From Bacteroidales bacterium UBA6428 (GTDB taxonomy: Bacteria > Bacteroidota > Bacteroidia > Bacteroidales > UBA932): DNA of 17,376 nucleotides. The position numbers were made by a program, and so were the translations under genes. The stretch is taken from contig DJOW01000021.1 in NCBI GenBank assembly GCA_002437305.1, positions 1 to 17,376 on the forward strand, in the 5' to 3' direction. The notes below the pieces were generated by a model. That model searched no databases. It was not told where the DNA came from and saw only the letters and a program-made list of their open reading frames with translations. Positions 7,561-14,716 of the stretch are shown in pieces; positions within the stretch are counted from its first letter, which is position 1; each line of letters starts with the position of its first letter.

Positions 7561-7568
7561 AAGGAGGT
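7561..7568 (+). promoter_or_regulatory. Near-perfect Shine-Dalgarno of rpsU
   Basis: AAGGAGGT is fully complementary to the 16S rRNA 3' end, with 12 bases to the ATG. Such a site is exceptional here, since most genes in the window have none. In Bacteroidetes, bS21 helps hide the anti-SD on the 30S subunit, so a strong SD on its own mRNA suggests autoregulation: subunits lacking bS21 would translate it best. Confidence 0.8.
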
Positions 7569-7580
7569 GGTAACAGCATT

Positions 7581-7775
7581 ATGATCATAGTTCCTATCAA
7601 GGAAGGCGAGAACATCGAAAGGGCTCTTAAGAAATTCAAGAGAAAATTCGAGAAGACCGGTGCCATCCGCGAGCTCCGCGCCCGCAAGAACTTCGAGAAG
7701 CCTTCCGTGAAGAGAAGAGCCGCGAAGATGAAGGCCATCTATGTGCAGCATCTCCAGTTGCTTGACGAGCAGTAA
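7581..7775 (+). CDS. rpsU: Ribosomal protein bS21
   Basis: This 64-aa, very basic small-subunit protein shows the bS21 signature: IIVPIKEGENIERALKKFKR at the N-terminus, then FEKTGAIRELRARKNFEKPS and a basic C-terminal helix. It binds the 30S platform near the 16S 3' end. Length is normal for Bacteroidetes. It is monocistronic: a -7 box at 7483, a strong SD at 7561 and an intrinsic terminator at 7804-7837 bracket it. ATG 7581 is fixed by the conserved N-terminus. Confidence 0.97.
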   Translation: MIIVPIKEGENIERALKKFKRKFEKTGAIRELRARKNFEKPSVKRRAAKMKAIYVQHLQLLDEQ

Positions 7776-7803
7776 TAAGCTCACATCAAATTACGGGATC
7801 ACT

Positions 7804-7837
7804 ATCGGATCGTCTTCATGGCGGTCCGATTTTTTTT
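7804..7837 (+). terminator. Intrinsic terminator of rpsU
   Basis: ATCGGATCG (7804-7812) pairs with CGGTCCGAT (7822-7830), 9 bp with one G-T wobble, and is followed by a run of T (7830-7837). It lies 29 bp after the rpsU stop. Confidence 0.9.
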
Positions 7838-7921
7838 GCGTGTGACATCGGCGGAAGACCTGATCAAAATGATTTTCTCTTTTAAACTTATGTGTCAGGC
7901 GCAAAAACGAGGATTTTTATG

Positions 7922-7929
7922 TAAGTTTG
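7922..7929 (+). promoter_or_regulatory. -7 box immediately before the AsmA-like gene
   Basis: TAAGTTTG fits TAnnTTTG but has no clear -33 TTG about 20 bases upstream. It ends 6 bases before ATG 7936, so a transcript from it would be leaderless or nearly so. A promoter further upstream is the alternative. Confidence 0.35.
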
Positions 7930-7935
7930 TAAACT

Positions 7936-10900
7936 ATGATAAAAGAAAACTTCAGACGCGGATCCTGGCGCTGGCTCAAGCCGGTGCTTTGGACTGTTTT
8001 GGGGATATGGATCCTCCTAATCGTTGCGCTGCAGGTGGTTCTGAATTCCAGCGTGTTGACACGTGTCGCGGACAGATTTGCTGATGAATATGTCAACGGG
8101 GATGTCACGTTCTCCGGCATAAAGGCCTCAATGTTCAAGAGTTTTCCTAACCTCAACGTCACAGTTGATGACTTCTCCATCACCTATCCTCACGACAGGT
8201 TCGCGGCGTTCGATTCGCTGGATGTTCCGGGAAGCCATCTGCTAAAGTCAGGCCGTGGAGAATCCGCAGACACATTGGCACATTTCAGAAAATTATCAGT
8301 GTCAATCAATTACCTCGCCGCGGCGGTCGGCAGAATCCGGATCCGCCACGCGATGCTGGATCATCCGAGGATATTCGCACACCAATATGATTCGACATCC
8401 GCGAACTGGAATATGTTCGGTGACGGTTCCGCGAAAGAAGACAGCGACTCTTCTGATTCGTCCTCTCCCCTGCCCCCTCTCTCTATCGGCAAGGTCAGTC
8501 TTTACGGACGGCCGTTCGTGGTCTACACCAATCCGTCAGACACTATATTCGGCTGCATATTCTTTAAAAGTCTTTCCGCGAAAGGACATTATGACGCGAG
8601 GAAAGGTAAAATCGAAAATGTAAACCTGTCTCTGGATTCGCTGTTTGTGGCGGGGCGGCTTCCGGCGGACACGGTCGCACTGGGGATTGAGCATCTGGGG
8701 ATAAGGGAGAAAATGGGGCATTTTGATGTCAACCTCGAATCCAGGCTGTTCCTTGGGTTGAAGTCTTCGGGGAGGATGTCACTCCCTGTGGAGATTGAAG
8801 GAAGAATATTCCCCGAATTGGACAAGAAGACCGTGTCGGTTGAGCGCCTGCGGGCCTCGATTGCCACCTTGGGGCTTAACGCCAGCGGGAAAGCCGATTA
8901 TTCGGGTGAGAATATTCACATAAAGGCGGCGGCCGGCATCGAAAAGGCCCCAGTCAATGAGTTGGTTGAATATTTTGGAGACAATTTCCCTATTTTAAAG
9001 AAGTTGCACACAGATGCGCTATTGACCGCCAACGCCTCGTGTAATGGTTTTTACGATATGAGCAGCGGTGCCCTTCCGCCTCTTTCCGTGCAGGTCCAGG
9101 TGCCGGATTCGCGGATCGGATGGGAAGGAATCGACGGGGAAGGGCGTTTCGATCTGGACATAAAAGCAAAAAGTATCGATGGAAAACTCACCGCTGAGGT
9201 CCCGGACTTCTGTTTCAGTGCGGGAGGAATGAAGGTAACGCTTAGCGGCACGGCGGAGGATCTGCTTGGCGGCGACCCATTGTTCGACATCAGTTCCGAC
9301 CTTCATTTCGTGCTGGACTCGCTGGCCAGTTATATTCCTGACAGTCTGGGCGTAGCAGTCCACGGAGATCTTGAGGGCATCATAGAAGGTGGATTCCGTT
9401 TGTCACAGCTTGATTTGTTCAACTTTTCCGGAATCGGACTGGAGGGGCTTCTGGAAAGCAATGGGATCCGTATCAGCGTACCCAAGGACACTCTGATCGC
9501 CTACCTCGGGCACACTGACATCAGCCTCGGAACGTTCAACCTCGATGAGGATGGCCAAGGAGAAGACAAACACCGGCACAGCGGGCTGTCGGTGGCGGTT
9601 GACAGCGTGTTCGCCGAATATGGCGCCTCGACATTCATCCGCGGCACAGGCCTTAATCTCTCAGCCCACAACTCCGAGGAGCCTATGGCCGGGGATGCGG
9701 ACCGGCATCCAGTCCACGGTCATCTTGACATCTCGTCAATCGGAATGATGGACATTGACTCGTGTTTCATAGGAGCGATCGGATCCGCCAACACATTCAA
9801 ATTGAGTCAGAATCTGATAGGCAGGAATGTCGTTCCGTTCCTCAATCTGACCAGCAGTAATAAAAGGATAACGCTCCGTGAGGGTGTCAACCGGTTCTCC
9901 GTGCGGGACGCCAACCTGTCAGTGGCGGCGCATCCGAACTCTGTGGAGAAACAACTTCGCAGAAGACATCTGCTGGACTCCCTGCAAAGGGTTTACCCAG
10001 GAGTGAAACGCGACTCCTTGTTCAGGAAAGCATTTCGGAAGTTCACCGCCGGAGCCACTTTGCCGGACTACCTTTCCGAGAAGGATTTCGAGAAGAATGA
10101 CATCAAAATCCAACTCGGTGAATCAATCGCAGGCTACATCAGGAACTGGGACGTCTCCGGAGACATCAACATCGCGGAAGGACTTGTCATCTCTCCGTAT
10201 TACCCCCTTGACAACAGAATCACCGGATTCAGTGGCAGGTTCTCCAACAACGCCATTGACCTGAAGGAACTTTCACTTAAGTCCGGATCATCAGACATTT
10301 CCGCCAAAGGCCGGCTCTCGGGACTGAGACGGATTCTCACATCCGGCAAAGGCAGGCTCGACCTGGATCTGGGAATATCCTCGGACATGATAGACGTGAA
10401 CGAGATCCTCATCGCCATCAACGCGGGGAAGGAGTTCACCCCTCCGGACCGCAGCACCGCGCTCTCCGGAATCGATGACGATGATTATCTCGCAACGGTC
10501 AAGAAGTCGGTGGAAACTGACACCACAGCATCGGCGTCACTGATCGTGCTTCCAGCCAATCTTAACGCCAAAGTGACTCTGGAAGCCAACAAGATCAGAT
10601 ATTCAAACCTTGAGACCACATGGGTGTCCTCCGACCTGGTGATGAAGGAACGATGCCTTCAGGCGACGAACACTCTGGCCACAACGAATATGGGGGATGT
10701 CTATCTCGAAGGATTCTACTCAACACGCACCAAAAAAGATCTCCAGGCCGGATTTGACCTTACCCTCGCCGGAATAACCGCCGAGAAGGTGATCCAGCTG
10801 TTCCCTGCCGTGGACAGCATCGTGCCTATGCTCAAGTCTTTCAAAGGGTTCCTCGACTGCGAGATAGCCGCGACCAGTGCGATCGACACGTCAATGAACA

Positions 10901-11505
10901 TCATTCTCCCATCCTTGAGCGGCATCGTCAAGATTGACGGGCGGGATCTTTCCCTGTCGGATAGCGATGGCCTTAACAAATTGCGCAGGACTTTGATGTT
11001 CAAGGACAAGGATTCCACCCACATCGAGTCTTTGTCCATCAGGGGCATAATCAAGGACAACCAACTGGAGATATTCCCCTTCATCTTAGACTTCGACCGG
11101 TACTCGCTCGCCGCAAGCGGTCTTCAAGGTTTTGACCAGCGTTTCAAGTACCACCTCTCTGCCCTCAAGTCTCCGATCCCGTTCAAATTCGGCATAAACC
11201 TCAACGGCTCGTTCGACAACTGGAAATGGAAACTCGGCAAGACAAAGTACAAGAACCGCAATATCCCTCTGTTCGATGATCAGGTCAACAGCCTGACAGT
11301 CAATCTCACCAACATCATCCACAACATATTCGAGAAAGGTGTGGAGCAGGCCGTCAGGCAGACCGAACTGTCCCAAGAGGCAATAGAGAAGAAGAAAAAG
11401 GAACTTGACTATTCATCTTCCTTGAGTGAGGATCTTTCTGACGAGGAGAAGAAAACCATCCAGGCTCTTGAGAATGTCTCCAACGCCAACGGTGCAGGAC
11501 AATGA
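7936..11505 (+). CDS. AsmA-like envelope protein
   Basis: This 1189-aa protein has one N-terminal membrane anchor (about 15-37, WLKPVLWTVLGIWILLIVAL) and a very long extracytoplasmic part of alternating short beta-strand-like segments. This is the plan of AsmA/TamB-type proteins that bridge inner and outer membranes and are implicated in lipid transport. The stretch after the anchor (VADRFADEYVNGDVTFSGI, then FPNLNVTVDDFSI) is typical of Bacteroidetes AsmA N-termini. The tail (about 1145-1189) is a charged, probably coiled helix rich in K and E. An in-frame TAA at 7930-7932 lies two codons before ATG 7936, so the start cannot be earlier, and the anchor needs this start. It stands alone between rpsU and tRNA-Leu. 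It is somewhat long for AsmA; substrate and partners are unknown. Confidence 0.83.
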   Translation: MIKENFRRGSWRWLKPVLWTVLGIWILLIVALQVVLNSSVLTRVADRFADEYVNGDVTFSGIKASMFKSFPNLNVTVDDFSITYPHDRFAAFDSLDVPGSHLLKSGRGESADTLAHFRKLSVSINYLAAAVGRIRIRHAMLDHPRIFAHQYDSTSANWNMFGDGSAKEDSDSSDSSSPLPPLSIGKVSLYGRPFVVYTNPSDTIFGCIFFKSLSAKGHYDARKGKIENVNLSLDSLFVAGRLPADTVALGIEHLGIREKMGHFDVNLESRLFLGLKSSGRMSLPVEIEGRIFPELDKKTVSVERLRASIATLGLNASGKADYSGENIHIKAAAGIEKAPVNELVEYFGDNFPILKKLHTDALLTANASCNGFYDMSSGALPPLSVQVQVPDSRIGWEGIDGEGRFDLDIKAKSIDGKLTAEVPDFCFSAGGMKVTLSGTAEDLLGGDPLFDISSDLHFVLDSLASYIPDSLGVAVHGDLEGIIEGGFRLSQLDLFNFSGIGLEGLLESNGIRISVPKDTLIAYLGHTDISLGTFNLDEDGQGEDKHRHSGLSVAVDSVFAEYGASTFIRGTGLNLSAHNSEEPMAGDADRHPVHGHLDISSIGMMDIDSCFIGAIGSANTFKLSQNLIGRNVVPFLNLTSSNKRITLREGVNRFSVRDANLSVAAHPNSVEKQLRRRHLLDSLQRVYPGVKRDSLFRKAFRKFTAGATLPDYLSEKDFEKNDIKIQLGESIAGYIRNWDVSGDINIAEGLVISPYYPLDNRITGFSGRFSNNAIDLKELSLKSGSSDISAKGRLSGLRRILTSGKGRLDLDLGISSDMIDVNEILIAINAGKEFTPPDRSTALSGIDDDDYLATVKKSVETDTTASASLIVLPANLNAKVTLEANKIRYSNLETTWVSSDLVMKERCLQATNTLATTNMGDVYLEGFYSTRTKKDLQAGFDLTLAGITAEKVIQLFPAVDSIVPMLKSFKGFLDCEIAATSAIDTSMNIILPSLSGIVKIDGRDLSLSDSDGLNKLRRTLMFKDKDSTHIESLSIRGIIKDNQLEIFPFILDFDRYSLAASGLQGFDQRFKYHLSALKSPIPFKFGINLNGSFDNWKWKLGKTKYKNRNIPLFDDQVNSLTVNLTNIIHNIFEKGVEQAVRQTELSQEAIEKKKKELDYSSSLSEDLSDEEKKTIQALENVSNANGAGQ

Positions 11506-11510
11506 CCCCC

Positions 11511-11540
11511 ATCAGCCGCATATTATCAGCGGTGGCTGAT
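11511..11540 (+). terminator. Possible terminator hairpin after the AsmA-like gene
   Basis: ATCAGCC (11511-11517) pairs with GGCTGAT (11534-11540) around a 16-base loop with extra GC pairs. It starts 5 bp after the stop codon. There is no T-run, so it may stabilise the mRNA end rather than terminate. Confidence 0.4.
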
Positions 11541-11579
11541 CCACCACATTTCAAACGAAACGACAGAATAAAAATAATA

Positions 11580-11610
11580 TTTGAATATTAACATATTTCG
11601 ACTATCTTTG
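11580..11610 (+). promoter_or_regulatory. Promoter of tRNA-Leu
   Basis: TTTG (11580-11583), 19 bases, then TATCTTTG (11603-11610): a full match to the Bacteroidetes promoter pattern. The start would be near 11616, about 90 bases before the mature tRNA. I see no gene in this leader. Confidence 0.8.
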
Positions 11611-11704
11611 CATTCCTTTCGGACTCGGAGCAAAGGCAGCTTCCAATCGCCCGACCTCCCCGCGGAATCCCTTCATCATCTAGATTCCCTTGCCGGAAGG
11701 CTTT

Positions 11705-11784
11705 GCGGGTGTGTTGAAATTGGTAGACAAGCCAGACTTAGGATCTGGTGCGCAAGCGTATGGGTTCGAGTCCCTTCACCCGCA
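11705..11784 (+). tRNA. tRNA-Leu (anticodon UAG)
   Basis: The acceptor arms GCGGGTG (11705-11711) and CACCCGC (11777-11783) pair fully, with A 11784 as discriminator. The anticodon arm CCAGA-CTTAGGA-TCTGG gives anticodon TAG, reading CUA leucine codons. The long variable arm (TGCGCAAGCGTA) is typical of class II tRNA-Leu. The T arm GGG-TTCGAGT-CCC is intact. CCA is not encoded (CAA follows). The 3' end overlaps the last codons and stop of the opposite-strand serine recombinase and is the likely insertion target of the mobile element. Confidence 0.96.
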
Positions 11785-13299
11785 CAAGGGGACAGTCTCG
11801 TTTGAGGCTGTCCTTTTTTTATTCCCATAACCCGCTGAGAATCCGTCCAATAAATCGAAAACAGAGTTCCGGTTTTCGGTTCGATAACTGCGGTTTTTCT
11901 TGTCCCAAATTATTCCGTTCGGATAGACAAGATATTCGATTTTCCGCTTGGTCTCATAGTTCCCGTCTCTCCACAAACTTCTTAAATCAGAAGCCTTTGC
12001 GATTATCAAAGGGATGACTTTCTCAAAGTTCGATAAATTATTCCCGACACTTTCCAAGTTAAGCAGGATTTCATTCCTGCGCTCATTGAAATCTTTCATT
12101 ATCTCGGAATAGTCCTCATTAGACACCTCACCTATGGCGTGTCGTGTCTTGACTGTCTTAATGTTCTTTTCAAGTTGAGACAACTGTTTCTTGTACAGGC
12201 TCCGGCTTTCCTCTTGCCCTTTGGAAACACACTCGAATGATTCCTTCAACAAGTCTGAAAAGTTCATCAGCATATTCTTTGATAGGTCATACCCAGGCAA
12301 CAAGTCTTCATATTTGTTGTGCATCTCCGTTGCAGACACATTTGTCTTACACCCTATCTTATTGCACTTATAGTAGTAATAAACCCTATCATTCTTGCGC
12401 CTTGAATAAGCCGTGAATGGCGTTTCATCTTCTCCACAAAGCACGTATTTGACCAACGGGCATTCTTCGCTATGCTTTTTGTGGGTATATTTCCCAGTCT
12501 TGCCCGACAATATCTCTTGAACCCTTAAAAAGTTGGGATATGACACCGCCGGTTCTATCTGTCCATCCACCATTTCATAGTTTATCAGTTTATGCGTAAT
12601 CTTCCCGGCATAGAATGGATTGACCAAAATCTTATGTAATTCCTGCTTTGATATTTCCAATCCCATCATAGACAATTTGGATAAAATTTCAGCATTAGAC
12701 ATCCCTCCCAGTTTCCATTTGAACGCCTTTTTAAGGAGTTTTCCCTCATCATTCAGGTAACACCAAGTATTACGGCTTTTTCCCTCTTTACGATAACCTA
12801 ACGGGGCTTTCTCACACCAAGCCCCACTCCTAAGACATCCTTGGCGACCACCGACAAACTTATCTGTGCGATTCTGATTGTCCCACTGTGCCATCGAAAG
12901 CATTTGTTGAGCCATCATCATTCCCTCTTTTGTCCTTGTGCCCGTGCCATATTTCACGGCAATCACAATGATGCCTAAAGTACGCATATCCTCCAGCATC
13001 TTTGTAGCCTGCCAAACGATCCTTGAAAAGCGGTCGAATTCCGAAATCAAGACCGTAGCGACCTCTGTATGCTTCTTCACATAGGCAGTCATCTCAGTCA
13101 CCAATTTTCCCGGTGTCTTGGCACTTTCGTGCTGCCCTCCAAAATATTTTGTCACCGCCAAATTATGCGTCTTTGCATATTCCTCACACAATTCCTTTTG
13201 AGTGTCAAGACTGCCTCCATTATCCTCCTGATACTTGCTTGATACCCTTGTCCAAATTATGCAGTGGTTACCTTTTCTTATGTTACTGTAATCTATCAT
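11776..13299 (-). CDS. Large serine recombinase (site-specific integrase)
   Basis: This 507-aa recombinase probably integrates and excises the element. The N-terminal resolvase domain has IIWTRVSSKYQ with catalytic S20 and SEFDRFSRIVWQ as the second arginine motif. The recombinase domain follows (about 165-275: APLGYRKEG, LVNPFYAGKI). A zinc-ribbon region (about 300-345) keeps YYYYKCNKIGC but only one Cys of the first pair (LCGEDE). A coiled coil then spans about 355-425 (LYKKQLSQLEKNIKTVK). Start ATG 13299 gives a normal resolvase N-terminus; the preceding 49-aa ORF overlaps it by 17 bp. The last 16 or so codons run through the tRNA terminator, and the TGA stop is made by tRNA-Leu acceptor-stem bases, so the C-terminus may differ in the excised form. 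Confidence 0.9.
   Translation of the reverse strand: MIDYSNIRKGNHCIIWTRVSSKYQEDNGGSLDTQKELCEEYAKTHNLAVTKYFGGQHESAKTPGKLVTEMTAYVKKHTEVATVLISEFDRFSRIVWQATKMLEDMRTLGIIVIAVKYGTGTRTKEGMMMAQQMLSMAQWDNQNRTDKFVGGRQGCLRSGAWCEKAPLGYRKEGKSRNTWCYLNDEGKLLKKAFKWKLGGMSNAEILSKLSMMGLEISKQELHKILVNPFYAGKITHKLINYEMVDGQIEPAVSYPNFLRVQEILSGKTGKYTHKKHSEECPLVKYVLCGEDETPFTAYSRRKNDRVYYYYKCNKIGCKTNVSATEMHNKYEDLLPGYDLSKNMLMNFSDLLKESFECVSKGQEESRSLYKKQLSQLEKNIKTVKTRHAIGEVSNEDYSEIMKDFNERRNEILLNLESVGNNLSNFEKVIPLIIAKASDLRSLWRDGNYETKRKIEYLVYPNGIIWDKKNRSYRTENRNSVFDLLDGFSAGYGNKKRTASNETVPLCG
11790..11820 (+). terminator. Intrinsic terminator of tRNA-Leu
   Basis: GGACAGTCTC (11790-11799) pairs with GAGGCTGTCC (11804-11813), 10 bp with one wobble and a 4-base loop, followed by seven T (11814-11820). 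It begins 6 bases after the tRNA and lies inside the 3' end of the opposite-strand recombinase ORF. Confidence 0.9.
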
Positions 13300-13432
13300 C
13301 GTTTCCTTGATTATTCATTATTTCAATTGTGGCTATCTCAAATAAGTCTTTTACATAGTTTATAACCATCATTCTATCGTTGAGGCTTTCAACTCCCATC
13401 TTATCCAAGAAAGCCTCGTAATCCTTTTTCAT
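13283..13432 (-). CDS. 49-aa small protein overlapping the integrase start
   Basis: ATG 13432 opens a 49-codon frame, beginning MKKDYEAFLDKMGVESLNDR and ending QGNDDRLQ, whose TAA at 13283 lies 17 bp inside the recombinase gene. Composition is protein-like (mixed charge, amphipathic helix MMVINYVKDLFEIATIEI). Its ATG shares the A of an upstream TGA (TGATG), a common coupling arrangement. I do not recognise the family. Position suggests a small accessory or regulatory partner of the integrase, or simply a leader ORF. Confidence 0.6.
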   Translation of the reverse strand: MKKDYEAFLDKMGVESLNDRMMVINYVKDLFEIATIEIMNNQGNDDRLQ

Positions 13433-13545
13433 CACAGAGCGGATTTTTCTCTCTTATTAGGCTCTTCGGCACTCGGAATCACCACGACCACGAGTTCTTG
13501 TACGCCAAGGACGCTTTTATCCTTTATGTCACATAATCCTTTATA
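13432..13545 (-). pseudogene. Open frame without start codon, coupled to the 49-aa ORF
   Basis: This frame runs 37 codons from just after a TGA (13548-13546) to TGA 13434-13432, ending in VLGVQELVVVVIPSAEE then PNKREKSAL, and overlaps the next ATG as TGATG. It has no ATG. An ATG at 13534-13532 is one base out of frame: removing one T after it would read ATG GAC ATA AAG in frame. It may be a small gene damaged by a 1-base insertion, or use a late GTG (about 20 aa). No function recognised. Confidence 0.35.
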
Positions 13546-13635
13546 TCATATCCTACGGAAAATTATTATGCCTTTCGGCTTATTTTTTCATTCCAGATCA
13601 GCAGTGTGAACCAATATAAAAATACAAAAAAGGTA

Positions 13636-14274
13636 TCAAATCACAAACATACTTCTAAGCCTCCGCAATGTATTCACGCTTGTTCCCGTCAATGAATATA
13701 TGTTCCGTAGGCTGATGCCTTTCCTCAACAATGAAATTTCCTTTTGATACTGTGCCTTATATTCGTCAAGGCTTTTCCTATATTCACTAGGTCTACCCAT
13801 CTTTATTCCCTCTCTACGACACTTGGCAATATATTGGTCACGGCCAGATGCCATCCGCTCTTTTATGGTCAAACGTTCCATCGAAGCGACCTCCAACAGA
13901 ATGGTACAAATCAAACTCGTTACCGGGTTAACCTTGCCATCTGCCGTAAGGGTTTCCAAGTTATAATTTTTGACATAGAGACTGACTTTGTTATCGTTGA
14001 GGATTTGGATGACTTTCAAGGCTTCAAGAGTGTTCCTGCCAAGACGGCTGATTTCAAGGCAAACGACCCTTTTGACCTCGTTGGCTCTCACATATTCCAC
14101 AAGAGACATAATCTCTTCTCTGTCCTCGATGCTGACCGCTCCCGACACCTTGTTGGAGAACTCCCTCACGACCTCCCAACCCATCTTGTCGCAGTAGTCT
14201 CTAAGTTCCACCAACTGCCTTTCGTACTCTTGCTTGTCAGTGCTGACACGAGCCAAAATCACAACTTTATCCAT
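13636..14274 (-). CDS. Resolvase/invertase-type serine recombinase
   Basis: This 212-aa small serine recombinase has catalytic S11 in VVILARVSTDKQ, the motif CLEISRLGRNTLEA (about 75-88), a long E helix (about 110-150: LLEVASMERLTIKERM) and a C-terminal helix-turn-helix (about 185-210: ISLRNIYSLTGTSVNTL). Such enzymes resolve replication cointegrates or invert segments. Start: the frame opens at GTG 14286, but ATG 14274 gives the standard N-terminus. A full minus-strand promoter lies at 14362-14392. It diverges from the 72-aa ORF. The element thus carries two unrelated serine recombinases: this one probably for resolution or inversion, the large one for integration. Crossover sites were not identified. 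Confidence 0.88.
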   Translation of the reverse strand: MDKVVILARVSTDKQEYERQLVELRDYCDKMGWEVVREFSNKVSGAVSIEDREEIMSLVEYVRANEVKRVVCLEISRLGRNTLEALKVIQILNDNKVSLYVKNYNLETLTADGKVNPVTSLICTILLEVASMERLTIKERMASGRDQYIAKCRREGIKMGRPSEYRKSLDEYKAQYQKEISLLRKGISLRNIYSLTGTSVNTLRRLRSMFVI

Positions 14275-14361
14275 ATCTTCAATCACAATATATCAAAACA
14301 GTTATAGCCTTTGTTATATTCCCCATTTGTCCATCTCCCCCTCAAAAGGCTTTCAATGACA

Positions 14362-14392
14362 CAAATATAGTGCTGATATTTAATATCTGCAA
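14362..14392 (-). promoter_or_regulatory. Promoter of the resolvase gene
   Basis: On the minus strand TTG (14392-14390), 20 bases, then TATATTTG (14369-14362): a full match to the phylum pattern. The start would be near 14356, giving a leader of about 80 bases before ATG 14274. Confidence 0.7.
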
Positions 14393-14421
14393 GGATTTGC
14401 AAAATTTTCTTATTGCCATTA

Positions 14422-14452
14422 TTGAATATACGCAACATTTTACCGACCTTTG
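14422..14452 (+). promoter_or_regulatory. Possible promoter of the 72-aa ORF
   Basis: TTG (14422-14424), 20 bases, then GACCTTTG (14445-14452), one mismatch from TAnnTTTG. It ends 4 bases before ATG 14457, so the mRNA would be leaderless or start inside the codon region. It lies next to the divergent resolvase promoter. Confidence 0.35.
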
Positions 14453-14456
14453 TGAT

Positions 14457-14675
14457 ATGGATAAACAAGAAAGGAACGTTGTCCACCTTGAACTGAACGG
14501 ACAACATTATTACTACGGTAACATCAAAGCCCTGACCGACAATTGGGATAGGGACACCTTAGGCGTTTCCTACAACTATCTGAAAAACTACGGTCTCTCT
14601 GAAAACCACCCTTACAACGGCAAAAAGTGTATCATTCGTAAAGGGACTCTTATCACGTCACCGCACAAAAAATAA
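14457..14675 (+). CDS. 72-aa conserved-looking small protein
   Basis: ATG 14457 gives a 72-aa protein: an N-terminal strand pair (VVHLELNGQHYYYGN), a helical middle (IKALTDNWDRDTLGVSYNYL) and a basic C-terminal strand region (KKCIIRKGTLITSPHKK). An earlier in-frame ATG at 14370 would add 29 hydrophobic residues that overlap the resolvase promoter and look non-coding. I recall no named family. The size, basic character and helix-turn-helix-like centre would suit a DNA-binding regulator or excision factor paired with the divergent resolvase, but that is inference. Confidence 0.6.
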   Translation: MDKQERNVVHLELNGQHYYYGNIKALTDNWDRDTLGVSYNYLKNYGLSENHPYNGKKCIIRKGTLITSPHKK

Positions 14676-14705
14676 CTTTTCGTATCATTTTACGGACTAA
14701 ATCAT

Positions 14706-14713
14706 TATCTTTG
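14706..14713 (+). promoter_or_regulatory. -7 box before the structured RNA region
   Basis: TATCTTTG is the consensus -7 box. The best -33 candidate (TTTTCG 14677-14682) is poor and 23 bases away. Predicted start is about 14719, at the first hairpin of the RNA candidate. Confidence 0.55.
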
Positions 14714-14716
14714 TAA

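Noticed and set aside
13565..13590. Terminator at GCC-TTTC-GGC followed by T-run
   Set aside because: The stem is only 3 bp; too weak to call.
13744..14307. Plus-strand open frame of 187 codons opposite the resolvase
   Set aside because: Shadow of the serine recombinase; covers its promoter side with no supporting signal.
14370..14456. Longer start for the 72-aa protein
   Set aside because: The extra 29 codons overlap the divergent resolvase promoter and are hydrophobic and unlike the rest.
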